In this document: positions 18,473 to 27,344 of the stretch, piece by piece
Layout: the number at the start of each line of letters is the position of its first letter
Numbering within the stretch: the stretch's first letter is position 1
DNA from: Paracoccus spongiarum
Lineage (GTDB): Bacteria > Pseudomonadota > Alphaproteobacteria > Rhodobacterales > Rhodobacteraceae
Assembly: GCF_030732095.1 (NCBI RefSeq)
Contig: NZ_JAVAMQ010000009.1
Span: forward strand, 62,001-126,000
Direction: 5' to 3'
Length of the DNA: 64,000 bases
Notes under the pieces: model-generated
The model's input: only the letters and a program-made list of their open reading frames with translations
Told to the model about the DNA's origin: nothing
Database searches by the model: none
Program-made: the position numbers and the translations under genes

Positions 18473-19786
18473 TTACTGGTTCTGGGCCTGGAATTCCTCG
18501 ATCAGCTTGTTGCCGCGTTCGACAACGCTGTCCAGGGCGCCCTGCGCATCCTTCGAACCCGACAGAAGCTGTTCGAATTCCTCGTCGATGATGCCGCGGA
18601 TCTGGACATAATTGCCAAAGCGCAGGCCCTTCGAATTCTCAGTCGGCGCGTTCAGCGTGATCTGTTTGATGCCGGTGTCGGCGCCGGGGTTCTCGTCGAA
18701 GAAGCCCTGCATCTGGTCGGCCGCCGCCTGGGTGATCGGCAGATATCCCGAGAACGAGGCCCAGTCGGCCTGAACCTCGGGCGAGGACAGATATTCGAAG
18801 AACTTCGCGGCGCCGGCATATTCTTCGTCCGGACGCCCGGACAGGACCCACAGCGTCGCCCCGCCGATGATCGAGTTCTGCGGCGCACCCTCGATATCGT
18901 CGTAATAGGGCAGCATCCCGAAGCCCAGATCGAAGTCCTTGGCATTGGCGATCACGCCCGCACGGCTGGCCGAGCTGTTCATGATCATCGCGCATTCCTG
19001 CGAATAGAACATCGGCGGGGCGTTGTCGCCGCCGACCGGGCCGCCATATTTGAAGATGCCATCATCGGCCCATTTCTTCAGGTTGCCCCAATGCTTGACC
19101 TGCGCCGGCCCGTTCACCGACAGCCGTGCGTCCAGCCCGCCAAAGCCGTTTTCCATCGTGCCGATCGGCTGGTTGTGCCAGGCGCTGAAATTCTCGGTCT
19201 GGATCCAGCTGATCCAGCCGGTGGTGAAGCCGCAGGATGCCGCGCCCGAGTCGATGATCTTCTTCGAGAACTCTTCCATCTCGGCCCAGGTCTTGGGCGG
19301 CTGTTCGGGATCGAGGCCGGCCTTCTCGAACACCGACTTGTTGTAGTAGAGGATCGGGGTCGAGCTGTTGAACGGCATCGACAGCATGTTGCCGTCGGTG
19401 TCGGTATAATAGCCCACCACCTGCGGCAGGAACGCGGCCGGGTCGAAATTCGCACCCTGGTCCTGCATCAGCTGGTAGACCGGGACGATGGCGCCCTTGG
19501 CGGCCATCATGGTTCCGGTGCCGACCTCGAAGACCTGCACGATCGCGGGCTGTTCCTTGGCGCGGAAGGCGGCGATGGCGGCGGTCATCGTCTCGGGATA
19601 GGTGCCCTTGTAGGAGGGCACTACCTTGAAATCCTCCTGGCTGTCGTTGAAGCCCTTGACGATTTCCTCAAGCTTCACGCCCAGTTCGCCACCCATGGCG
19701 TGCCACCACTGGACTTCGGTCTGCGCGTTGGCGGCCGACAGCGACGCGATCAGCGCCACCGCGGATGCGGTGATCATGTGGTTCAT
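18473..19786 (-). CDS. ugpB: Periplasmic solute-binding protein UgpB-like
   Basis: A 437-residue periplasmic binding protein with a signal peptide (MNHMITASAVALIASLSAANA, cleavage before QTEVQWWHA). The EVQWWHAMGG opening and the MPFNSSTPILYYNKSVFEKAGLDP block are typical of UgpB, the sn-glycerol-3-phosphate binder. It is the first gene of ugpBAEC. The GGGAGG-like site (TGGGAGG) 9 bases before the ATG is strong, as expected for a binding protein made in excess. Substrate is inferred. Confidence 0.9.
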   Translation of the reverse strand: MNHMITASAVALIASLSAANAQTEVQWWHAMGGELGVKLEEIVKGFNDSQEDFKVVPSYKGTYPETMTAAIAAFRAKEQPAIVQVFEVGTGTMMAAKGAIVPVYQLMQDQGANFDPAAFLPQVVGYYTDTDGNMLSMPFNSSTPILYYNKSVFEKAGLDPEQPPKTWAEMEEFSKKIIDSGAASCGFTTGWISWIQTENFSAWHNQPIGTMENGFGGLDARLSVNGPAQVKHWGNLKKWADDGIFKYGGPVGGDNAPPMFYSQECAMIMNSSASRAGVIANAKDFDLGFGMLPYYDDIEGAPQNSIIGGATLWVLSGRPDEEYAGAAKFFEYLSSPEVQADWASFSGYLPITQAAADQMQGFFDENPGADTGIKQITLNAPTENSKGLRFGNYVQIRGIIDEEFEQLLSGSKDAQGALDSVVERGNKLIEEFQAQNQ

Positions 19787-19879
19787 CTGGTTTTTCCTCC
19801 CAATGGAGTTGCGGTTCCCGTCGGGCCTAGCGGCCTCGGGTGACGGTCGCGCAACAGTATTGTGAAGGAAATGTGGCAG

Positions 19880-19893
19880 CGTTTGATCAAGCG
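19880..19893. promoter_or_regulatory. Palindromic operator candidate upstream of ugpB
   Basis: CGTTTGATCAAGCG is palindromic except for one base pair and has the perfect core TTGATCAA. It sits about 95 bp before ugpB in the DUF808-ugpB gap. On the ugpB strand a TTGACC lies just upstream of it and could be a -35. The size and symmetry suit a LacI- or DeoR-type regulator, but no regulator gene is adjacent. Confidence 0.3.
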
Positions 19894-19905
19894 GTCAATG
19901 CGCGA

Positions 19906-20934
19906 TTATTTTCGGCTTTGTTCCCCGATTTTCCCTGTGCTGCCACCGCCGAACATGGTCCTGACCGCGCCGATGACCGGAAGGACCGTCACCGCAAGCA
20001 GCGGGTTGATGACCCGGGTGACCAGCGGAATCAGCGCCATCCCCAGCGCCAGGCCGAACAGCCCGTCAAAAAAGGCCGTCGTCGCCCATGCCGCGACGCC
20101 GGGTGCCTGCGGCACAAGTGCCGCGGCGTCCTCGGCCCGGTGCTTGATCCAGTCGTAGGGTGCGTGCCAGCCCAGTTCGCCCATCCCGTGCAGCACGATC
20201 TGGCCGCCGACCCACAGCATCGCCGCGGTGCCAAGCGTCGTCAGCGCGACCATGAAGCCCGGCATGAACTTCACGATGCCGCGCCCCAACGCGGCCAGAA
20301 CGCCGCGCCGCCCGGTCGCCATGTGCAGGCCGACGTCATCGGCCTTCACGATCAGCGCCACCGCGCCATAGACCGCCAACGTGATGCCGATGGCGACGAC
20401 CACGAGGATCAGCGCCTTCATCCACAAGGAATCCTCGACCGGGATGGTGGCGAGGGCGATGGTCATGATCTCGGCCGACAGGATGAAGTCGGTCTTGATC
20501 GCGCCCGCCACGCGCTTTTCCTCCAGCGCCGCGCCGTCGCCTTCGGGGTGGATGTGCTGTTCGCTGTCATGGCGTTCGCCGCGGGCAAAGAGATGCGCGA
20601 CCTTCTCGGCGCCCTCGAAGCACAGATAGGCGCCGCCGATCATCAGCAGCGGGGTAATCAGCCACGGCGCGAAGGCCGACAGCAGCAGCGCCATCGGCAG
20701 CAGGATCACCAGCTTGTTGAACAGTGAGCCGCGGGCGATTTTCCAGACGATCGGCAATTCGCGCGTGGCCTGGAAGCCTTGCAGATATTTCGGCGTCACG
20801 GCGGCATCGTCGATCACCGCCCCCGCCGCCTTGGCCCCCGCCTTCGCGGCCTGTCCCGCAACATCGTCCAGCGACGCCGCCGCCACCTTCGAGATCGCGG
20901 CCACGTCGTCCAGAAGCGCAATCAGACCGCTCAT
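19906..20934 (-). CDS. DUF808 family inner membrane protein
   Basis: From the ATG at 20934 (GGAG 5 bases upstream) the protein is 342 residues, beginning MSGLIALLDDVAAISKVAA, the conserved DUF808/YedI N-terminus. About eight hydrophobic segments follow, with a cytoplasmic stretch near 120-150 (GERHDSEQHIHPEGDGAAL, in a family-conserved E/D-rich loop) and the AEIMTIAL block. The function of DUF808 is unknown; proteins are found in the inner membrane of many Proteobacteria. It ends 119 bp before ugpB on the same strand. Confidence 0.9.
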   Translation of the reverse strand: MSGLIALLDDVAAISKVAAASLDDVAGQAAKAGAKAAGAVIDDAAVTPKYLQGFQATRELPIVWKIARGSLFNKLVILLPMALLLSAFAPWLITPLLMIGGAYLCFEGAEKVAHLFARGERHDSEQHIHPEGDGAALEEKRVAGAIKTDFILSAEIMTIALATIPVEDSLWMKALILVVVAIGITLAVYGAVALIVKADDVGLHMATGRRGVLAALGRGIVKFMPGFMVALTTLGTAAMLWVGGQIVLHGMGELGWHAPYDWIKHRAEDAAALVPQAPGVAAWATTAFFDGLFGLALGMALIPLVTRVINPLLAVTVLPVIGAVRTMFGGGSTGKIGEQSRK

Positions 20935-21251
20935 CCCGTCTCCATCCGGTTTGTCGTCACCCGAAGCGACAGTGACGCGGCAACGCACGGGATACAAGTT
21001 GGTTGCGCGGGCCGCCGGCCATGGCCGCCGAAAGCCGGGGCCGCCGCAAAAAAAAGGCCCGCGCGGAAGGGGATGCGCGCGGGCCAGTGCGCCCGCCATC
21101 TGGGTGGCGGGCGGGTCCGTGCCGGTTGGATCTTCGGCATCGACACGGTCTCGGCGGCACGCCGCGCGCCACAACCGTGCAGGCGCGCCCGTGCCTATCG
21201 AGACACGCAGGCGGGAGGAGGAAGTTGCGTCCGCCGCCCGGCGCGGCACGG
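20935..21251. other. 317-bp gap between DUF808 and the anti-sigma gene
   Basis: I find no convincing gene here. It holds the tandem hairpins listed at 21048-21112, which would end the sigma/anti-sigma transcript, and beyond them the upstream region of the DUF808 gene (20935-21047), where I see no clear promoter boxes. Confidence 0.6.
21048..21112 (-). terminator. Intrinsic terminator after the sigma/anti-sigma operon, with a second hairpin
   Basis: Read on the minus strand, a hairpin GGCCCGCGC / GCGCGGGCC (21077-21085 with 21056-21064) is followed by eight T (21055-21048): a textbook Rho-independent terminator. Just before it is another perfect 9-bp stem CGCCCGCCA / TGGCGGGCG (21090-21098 with 21104-21112). 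The pair lies downstream of the anti-sigma factor gene. Confidence 0.85.
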
Positions 21252-21971
21252 TCACAAGCGGGTGAGATCGGCGATGGCGACGACCGGACCCGTCGCCTGC
21301 CCGGTGGGCGAACCGCCGGCGGGTTCGTCGGACAACGCGATCCTGATGCCCTCCGAGGGGTCCAGACTGGCCGGCAGGGTCATGCGCGCGCTGCCCGAAT
21401 GCGGCACCAGGCCGATCGAGATGGGCGCGCTGCCATCCGGGCGGATCCACCAGATCTCGTAGTCGCGGCCTTCGGACACGGCACCCTGCTCCAGCGCGAT
21501 CTCCATCTCGCTGCCCGCCAGCCGGGCGGCGACGCGCACTGCCTGATCCTCGGTGACAAGCTGGGCCTGATAATCGGGCGCGGGCGTGGTGGGCGTCGTG
21601 GGCAATTGTCCCGGCAGCCACAGGAAGGCCGCGACCGCGGCCACCGCCACCAGCCCCAGAAGCGCCCCGAACGGGCCACGCCACCAGGCGCGGGCCGGGC
21701 CGGAGGCAGGCTGGCTCAGCGGCGCGGTGCCGTGGCCCAGCGTCTCGCGGATCCTCTGGCGGGCACGCGCGGGGGCCATCACCGGCGTCAGGCGGTCGGC
21801 CAGCCCGGCCAGCCTTTCCTGCCAGTCGCGGACGGACTGCGCGAAACCCGCATCACTCGACAGCCGGGCCACCGCATCGCGCGCCTCGTCGCCATCCAGC
21901 AGGCCAAGCGCCAGTTCGGCGGCCAGTGCCTCGTCCTCTTCCAGGGGGGTCAGCTGCGTCTCGTCGGTCAT
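21252..21971 (-). CDS. RskA-type anti-sigma factor
   Basis: A 239-residue protein with a cytoplasmic N-terminal helical sigma-binding domain (about 1-95, including LALGLLDGDEARDAVARL), a single membrane segment near 101-119 and a periplasmic C-terminal domain (about 130-239, RskA-like, with the DYEIWWIRPDGSAP and LPASLDPSEGIRIALSDEPAGGS motifs). It would hold the partner ECF sigma factor at the membrane until a periplasmic signal releases it. Its start overlaps the sigma gene stop by 4 bp (ATGA), so the two are made together. Confidence 0.9.
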   Translation of the reverse strand: MTDETQLTPLEEDEALAAELALGLLDGDEARDAVARLSSDAGFAQSVRDWQERLAGLADRLTPVMAPARARQRIRETLGHGTAPLSQPASGPARAWWRGPFGALLGLVAVAAVAAFLWLPGQLPTTPTTPAPDYQAQLVTEDQAVRVAARLAGSEMEIALEQGAVSEGRDYEIWWIRPDGSAPISIGLVPHSGSARMTLPASLDPSEGIRIALSDEPAGGSPTGQATGPVVAIADLTRL

Positions 21972-22522
21972 TGGCTGACACAGTCCTTCAGGCGCAACAG
22001 GCTGCGGCGCAGCCAGCTGCGGACGGTGTTGATGGGCTTGCCCTCACGCTCGGCCAGGTCGGCATAGGTAGCGCCTTCAAGATAGACGGCGCGCACCGCC
22101 CCGGCCTGCTGTTCGGCCAGCTGGGCCAGACATTCGTCCAGCAGCCGCCGTTCCTGCGCGCGGATCGTCGCGGCCTCGGGACCGGGCTCGCCCGAGGCGA
22201 CGTGGGCCGCCGCCTCGGCCGGCGCGGTCACCGGTCGCGAACTGCGCGCGCGCAGCCGGTCGATGGCGCGGTTGCGGGCGATGGTGATCAGCCACGTCAT
22301 CGGCGACAGACCGTTCGAGGCATAGCGTTCGGCGCTTTGCCAGATCTTGATATAGACTTCCTGCAGGGTTTCCTCGGCCTCGGGCCGATCCTTCAGGACC
22401 GACAGGCAGACGGCATGCAGCTTGGCCGATGTGGCCTCGTAGAGGGCATCGAATGCCGCCCTGTCGCCAAGCGCCGTCCGGGCGATCATCTCTTCCAGCT
22501 GTAACCTGCGGGCGTCCTGCAC
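21968..22522 (-). CDS. ECF-family RNA polymerase sigma factor
   Basis: From the GTG at 22522 it encodes 184 residues; an in-frame start at 22603 would add 27 residues unlike the family, and an ATG 11 codons further in is another option. Region 2 covers about 12-80 (DRAAFDALYEATSAKL, EETLQEVYIKIWQ, WLITIARNRAIDRLR), and region 4 covers about 120-180, with a helix-turn-helix near YADLAEREGKPINTVRSWLRR. It directs RNA polymerase to stress or envelope genes and is controlled by the co-encoded RskA-type protein. Target genes cannot be read from this window. Confidence 0.88.
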   Translation of the reverse strand: MQDARRLQLEEMIARTALGDRAAFDALYEATSAKLHAVCLSVLKDRPEAEETLQEVYIKIWQSAERYASNGLSPMTWLITIARNRAIDRLRARSSRPVTAPAEAAAHVASGEPGPEAATIRAQERRLLDECLAQLAEQQAGAVRAVYLEGATYADLAEREGKPINTVRSWLRRSLLRLKDCVSQ

Positions 22523-22654
22523 CGGTGCGCTTGCCTTAATGCCTCGTTCGCCCCCGACATTAGGTAGGCCCGCGGGCGGCGTCAACGCGCGCCCTTCTTG
22601 CACGCGCCTGACTTATGCGCGATCAAGGCGGCGTTGCGAGGAAAGGGCCCGACG

Positions 22655-23626
22655 ATGCTGGACATGAACGCCAAACCCACCGAAGACATCGACCTGCGCG
22701 AGGTGTTCGGGCTGGACAGCGACATGAAGGTCAAGGGCTTCGCCGACCGCAGCGAGCGCGTCCCCGAGATCGACAGCACCTACAAGTTCGATCCCGACAC
22801 GACCCTCGCGATTCTGGCGGGCTTTGCCTATAACCGCCGGGTGATGATCCAGGGCTATCACGGCACAGGCAAGTCCACCCATATCGAACAGGTCGCGGCG
22901 CGTCTGAACTGGCCCTGCGTGCGGGTGAACCTCGACAGCCATGTGTCGCGCATCGACCTGATCGGCAAGGACGCGATCAAGCTGGTCGATGGCAAGCAGG
23001 TGACGGTGTTCCACGAGGGCATCCTGCCCTGGGCGCTGCGCAACCCGACGGCCATTGTCTTCGACGAATACGACGCCGGCCGCGCCGACGTGATGTTCGT
23101 GATCCAGCGGGTGCTTGAGGCCGACGGCAAGCTGACCCTGCTGGACCAGAACGAGGTCATCACCCCGAATCCCTGCTTCCGGCTGTTCGCCACCGCGAAC
23201 ACCGTGGGCCTGGGCGACACGACGGGGCTTTACCACGGCACCCAGCAGATCAACCAGGGCCAGATGGACCGCTGGTCGCTGGTCGCCACGCTGAACTACC
23301 TGTCCCACGACGCCGAGGCCGCCATCGTGCTGGCCAAGGTGCCGCAATACAACAACGAGAAGGGCCGCCGCGCGATCAGCCAGATGGTGACGCTGGCCGA
23401 CCTGACCCGCACCGCCTTCATGCAGGGCGACCTGTCCACGGTGATGTCGCCGCGCACGGTGATCAGCTGGGCGCAGAACGCCCGCATCTTCGACAATATC
23501 GGCTATGCCTTCCGGCTGACCTTCCTCAACAAATGCGACGAGCTTGAGCGTCAGACCGTGGCCGAGTTCTATCAGCGCCTGTTCGACGAGGAATTGCCCG
23601 AAAGCGCGGTCGCCAAGGCCCGCTGA
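22655..23626 (+). CDS. cobS: Aerobic cobaltochelatase subunit CobS
   Basis: CobS is the AAA+ ATPase subunit of CobNST, which inserts cobalt into hydrogenobyrinate diamide in aerobic B12 synthesis. From the ATG at 22655 it is 323 residues; an upstream TTG gives a longer unlikely form. Walker A GYHGTGKS lies at 67-74 and Walker B AIVFDE at 133-138, with the sensor-like [11 protein letters not shown] further on. The sequence is close to the standard CobS throughout. cobT lies downstream but separated by two genes. Confidence 0.96.
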   Translation: MLDMNAKPTEDIDLREVFGLDSDMKVKGFADRSERVPEIDSTYKFDPDTTLAILAGFAYNRRVMIQGYHGTGKSTHIEQVAARLNWPCVRVNLDSHVSRIDLIGKDAIKLVDGKQVTVFHEGILPWALRNPTAIVFDEYDAGRADVMFVIQRVLEADGKLTLLDQNEVITPNPCFRLFATANTVGLGDTTGLYHGTQQINQGQMDRWSLVATLNYLSHDAEAAIVLAKVPQYNNEKGRRAISQMVTLADLTRTAFMQGDLSTVMSPRTVISWAQNARIFDNIGYAFRLTFLNKCDELERQTVAEFYQRLFDEELPESAVAKAR

Positions 23627-23629
23627 GGC

Positions 23630-24706
23630 ATGGCGCGGTTCGAGCGGCTGGTCCTGCATATCGGGGACACCAAGGCCGGCTCGACCACCTTGCAGCATGT
23701 GCTGACCCGGGGGCGGGACGGTGCGATGGGCTTCGACATCGCCTTTCCGGGGCGCGATGCGAACCACAATGCCGTCGCCGATGCGCTGCGCGCCGTGGAT
23801 GGCGGGCCGGGCCCGGCCGAATGCCGGCGCAGGCTGGCGCGGTTTCGGGCGGATCTGCGTGCCGCGCCGTCTGCCGCCTGCTGCGTGATCTCGGCGGAAA
23901 ATCTGTCCTTTCTCGCGCCCGCCCGGTTGAGAGAGTTCATCGAGGCCGAGTTGCGGCCCCATGCCGGGCGCATCGAGATCGTCCATTATCTCAGGCCGCA
24001 TGTCGCCAGGATGCGCTCGGGCTATGCCGAGTCGGTCAAGATCGGCCTGGAATTCCGGCCGTTTCCGGACTTCGTGCAGCAGACCACGCGGCAGGGTCGC
24101 TTCTGCCGCAGCGGTGTCGTGCAGGCCTGTCGCGAAACCTTCGGCGATGCCTACATTCCCCGCCCGCTGATCCGTGCCCATCTGGTCGGCGGGGATATCG
24201 TGACAGATTTTCTCGCGCTGGCGACCGGCGCGGCGCAACGCCCGCCGCAGGCACCGTCCCTGAACCAGAGCCTCGATTGCGTCGCGCTGGGCGAAATCCA
24301 GAGGTTGCAGTCGGGAATCAGGACGCGGTCGCGGGGCCTGCGCCACGCCGTGGGCTACGAATTCGCGCGGCGCTATGCCCGGCAGCCGAGCCCTGTGCCG
24401 ACCCCGCGGCTGGGCATCTTGCCGCGCGCTGCGGGGCGGCTCGACGGCCGCTACAGGCGGGATGCGATCGCGCTGGATCGCGCATTGGGACTGACCGCGG
24501 ACGGGTTTTCGGCCGCCCTTGATCGCGACCTTCAGGCCGCGCAAGGCGGTGTCGCGAACCCGCAGGATCTGCCACCCAATCCGGCCGCGCTTGCTGCCTC
24601 GCGCGGCCTGCGCCGATGGCTGGCGCTGCCGCTGCCCGACAGGGTTCTGGCGGCGCTGCTGGCCCGGCGCGGCGCGCTGGCCGGGGCCGGGTCCAGCGAC
24701 CCCTGA
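23630..24706 (+). CDS. Sulfotransferase-like protein of unknown substrate
   Basis: A 358-residue protein starting 3 bp after cobS. The N-terminus LVLHIGDTKAGSTTLQHVL (7-25) resembles the 5'-phosphosulfate loop of PAPS-dependent sulfotransferases (usually HIGxxKTGSTxxQ), and the SAENLSF and YLRPHVARMRSGYAESVKIG blocks resemble the 3'-phosphate region. The C-terminal half is Arg- and Ala-rich and not recognisable. Some relatives of this fold act on polysaccharides or lipids. Nothing connects it to B12; position after cobS suggests shared transcription only. The function is unknown. Confidence 0.65.
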   Translation: MARFERLVLHIGDTKAGSTTLQHVLTRGRDGAMGFDIAFPGRDANHNAVADALRAVDGGPGPAECRRRLARFRADLRAAPSAACCVISAENLSFLAPARLREFIEAELRPHAGRIEIVHYLRPHVARMRSGYAESVKIGLEFRPFPDFVQQTTRQGRFCRSGVVQACRETFGDAYIPRPLIRAHLVGGDIVTDFLALATGAAQRPPQAPSLNQSLDCVALGEIQRLQSGIRTRSRGLRHAVGYEFARRYARQPSPVPTPRLGILPRAAGRLDGRYRRDAIALDRALGLTADGFSAALDRDLQAAQGGVANPQDLPPNPAALAASRGLRRWLALPLPDRVLAALLARRGALAGAGSSDP

Positions 24707-24727
24707 TCGCGCAGCCGTCCTGGCGGC

Positions 24728-25312
24728 TCAGGCGTCGCGGGCCGCCCTGGTCGCCCTGGTCCACCAGACCAGTTCGTCCAGCATCCCGTCCAGCGATCCT
24801 TGCAGATGCCCCTCGATCGCCGACATCGGCCCGTTCTCGCCAAGCGGCGACACCTTCATGAAATCGCCGCCGCCGATATGGACGGCATTGCGCAGCGGGA
24901 CCATCTGCAACTCGATCCCGATCAGGCGCAGATGCTCTATCGCGCGGGCCGCGCCGACGCCGCCATAGCCGACCGCGGCCAGCGGCTTGCGGTTCCACTC
25001 CTTGTAGGCCTGATCCAGCGCGTTCTTCAGCGCGCCGGTGATCGAATGGTTGTATTCGGCCACGATGAACACATAGCCATCATAGCCGGCCAGCTTCTGC
25101 TGCCACGCCACCGCCCGCGGGTCCTCGGACGGCATCCACAGGTTCGAGGCCTTCTCGTCGAAGAAGGGCAGGTCCTGGTCGCGCAGGTCGACGAGGTCGA
25201 ATTCCAGGTCGGCGTGATCCGCGACCTTGCCCATGAACCATTCGGCGGGCTTGTCGGCAAAGCGGGTCTCGCGGGTCGAACTGATGATGACGGCAATTTT
25301 CGGCTTGGTCAC
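24728..25312 (-). CDS. NADPH-dependent FMN reductase family protein
   Basis: A 194-residue flavodoxin-like reductase. The phosphate-binding start [20 protein letters not shown] (6-25) and the FMN-binding [15 protein letters not shown] block near 87-101 (PEYNxSxxGxLKNAxD in the family) are clear, as is [11 protein letters not shown]. Such proteins reduce FMN, quinones, azo dyes or chromate with NAD(P)H. It is transcribed against the flanking genes and faces cobT divergently. The natural substrate cannot be told from sequence. Confidence 0.88.
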   Translation of the reverse strand: MTKPKIAVIISSTRETRFADKPAEWFMGKVADHADLEFDLVDLRDQDLPFFDEKASNLWMPSEDPRAVAWQQKLAGYDGYVFIVAEYNHSITGALKNALDQAYKEWNRKPLAAVGYGGVGAARAIEHLRLIGIELQMVPLRNAVHIGGGDFMKVSPLGENGPMSAIEGHLQGSLDGMLDELVWWTRATRAARDA

Positions 25313-25468
25313 GGAATGGCCCCTCTGTTGATACGGCGTCGGTCTTCAACGCGCAGACTGGGGATTTCGTTGCGGAGGCGAAAGGCGCAGCGCCGCACAG
25401 CCGGGGTGCATGGGCGCACCATGCCGCAGGATCTTGCCCCGCGCCCCGGCTGGTGGTCTATGGAAGGA

Positions 25469-27337
25469 ATGAAGAAGTCCGACAACCCCGCAGACCCGTT
25501 CAAGAAGGCCCTGACCGAGGCCACGCGCGCGCTGTCCGACGCGCGTGAACTGAACGTGACCTTCAGCGCCGATCCCTCGGGGGTGGCCGGCGACACCATG
25601 CGCCTGCCGCAGATCAGCCGCCGCATGGGCCGCGACGAGATCCTGCTGGCGCGCGGCACCGCCGATGCGCTGGCGATGCGGCTGCGCCATCACGACGCGG
25701 CGACCCACAGCAAATTCGCCCCTTCGGGGCCGATGGCCCGGGAACTTTACGAGGCGTTCGAGACCGCGCGCTGCGAGGCGCTGGGCGCCCGCGACATGCC
25801 CGGCGCGCTGTCCAACATCGACGCGCGGATCGGCGCCGAGGCCGACAAGAAGGGTTACGCCCAGATCAAGGCCCCCTCGGACGCGCCGCTGTCGGTGGCG
25901 GCGGGCTATCTGCTGCGGCAGGCGGCGACCGGGCGCAGACTGCCTGCCGGGGCGCAGCATGTCGCCGACCTGTGGCGCCCCTTCGTCGAACAGCAGGCCG
26001 GCGAGGCGCTGGCCGATGCCAATGCCGTGCTGGCCGATCAGGCGGCCTTCGCGCGGCTGGCCCGCCGGATGATCAGCGATCTGGGCTATGGCGACCAGCT
26101 GGGCGACGATCCCGACGAGCCCGAGGACGACGACGCCGAGGACAACGCCGAGCAGGACGAGGAGGCCGGCGACAACCAGTCGCGCGATCAGGACGACAGC
26201 GAGGACAGCGACAGCTCGGCCGAACGCAGCCAGGAACAGCAGCAGGACGAACGCCAGGCCCAGGTCAGCATGGATGACCAGTCCGACGAGGAGTTGACCG
26301 ACGAGGCCGAGATGCCCGAGGCCGAGACGCCGCCGGACATGCCGCCTCCGGTCAGCGAGGCCAGCCCCGACTACGCGGTCTTCGCCCAGCAATGGGATGA
26401 GGAGATCCGGGCCGAGGATCTGGCCGACCCGGCCGAGCTGGAGCGGCTGCGAGCCTATCTGGACAAGCAGCTGGAACCCCTGCGCGGCGCCGTCAGCCGG
26501 CTGGCCAACAAACTGCAGCGCCGCTTGCAGGCCCAGCAGAACCGCAGCTGGGAATTCGACAAGGAAGAGGGGGTCCTTGATGCCGGCCGGCTGGCCCGCG
26601 TGGTGGCCAATCCGACCACGCCGCTGTCCTTCAAGGTCGAGAAGGACACCGAGTTCCGCGATACCGTGGTGACGCTGCTGATCGACAATTCCGGCTCGAT
26701 GCGCGGCCGGCCGATCAGCATTGCGGCGATCTGCGCCGATGTGCTGGCACGGACGCTGGAACGCTGCTCGGTCAAGGTCGAGATCCTCGGCTTCACCACC
26801 CGCGCCTGGAAGGGCGGGCAGGCGCGCGAGGCCTGGCTGCAGGCCGGCAGGCCCGCGCAGCCGGGCCGGCTGAACGACCTGCGCCACATCATCTACAAGC
26901 CCGCTGACGCGCCCTGGCGTCGGGTGCGCCCCAATCTGGGGCTGATGATGAAGGAAGGGCTGCTGAAGGAAAACATCGACGGCGAGGCGCTGGAATGGGC
27001 CCACAAGCGGCTGGTGCGCCGCGCCGAGGCCCGCAAGATCCTGATGGTGATCTCGGACGGGGCACCGGTCGATGATTCGACCCTGTCGGTGAACCCTGCC
27101 AACTATCTGGAAAAGCATCTGCGCGACGTGATCGCGATGGTCCAGAAGAAACGCGCGGTCGAACTTCTGGCCATCGGCATCGGCCATGACGTGACGCGCT
27201 ATTACGAACGCGCGGTCACGATCACCGATGCCGAACAGCTTGCCGGCGCGATCACCGAACAGCTTGCCGCGCTGTTCGACAGCGACCCGCGCAAGCGCGC
27301 CCGCGTGCTGGGCATGGCGGCCATGCGGCGGGGCTGA
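25469..27337 (+). CDS. cobT: Aerobic cobaltochelatase subunit CobT
   Basis: CobT partners CobS in cobalt insertion. The ATG at 25469 gives 622 residues ([15 protein letters not shown]); an in-frame ATG at 25460 would add three. The N-terminal helical part runs to about 210. A very acidic low-complexity linker follows (about 215-300, runs of D and E), then a VWA domain with the MIDAS motif DNSGSMRG near 408-415 and a typical end [16 protein letters not shown]. Length and order match CobT. It stands alone after the oppositely oriented flavin reductase. Confidence 0.96.
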   Translation: MKKSDNPADPFKKALTEATRALSDARELNVTFSADPSGVAGDTMRLPQISRRMGRDEILLARGTADALAMRLRHHDAATHSKFAPSGPMARELYEAFETARCEALGARDMPGALSNIDARIGAEADKKGYAQIKAPSDAPLSVAAGYLLRQAATGRRLPAGAQHVADLWRPFVEQQAGEALADANAVLADQAAFARLARRMISDLGYGDQLGDDPDEPEDDDAEDNAEQDEEAGDNQSRDQDDSEDSDSSAERSQEQQQDERQAQVSMDDQSDEELTDEAEMPEAETPPDMPPPVSEASPDYAVFAQQWDEEIRAEDLADPAELERLRAYLDKQLEPLRGAVSRLANKLQRRLQAQQNRSWEFDKEEGVLDAGRLARVVANPTTPLSFKVEKDTEFRDTVVTLLIDNSGSMRGRPISIAAICADVLARTLERCSVKVEILGFTTRAWKGGQAREAWLQAGRPAQPGRLNDLRHIIYKPADAPWRRVRPNLGLMMKEGLLKENIDGEALEWAHKRLVRRAEARKILMVISDGAPVDDSTLSVNPANYLEKHLRDVIAMVQKKRAVELLAIGIGHDVTRYYERAVTITDAEQLAGAITEQLAALFDSDPRKRARVLGMAAMRRG

Positions 27338-27344
27338 GCGCGCC

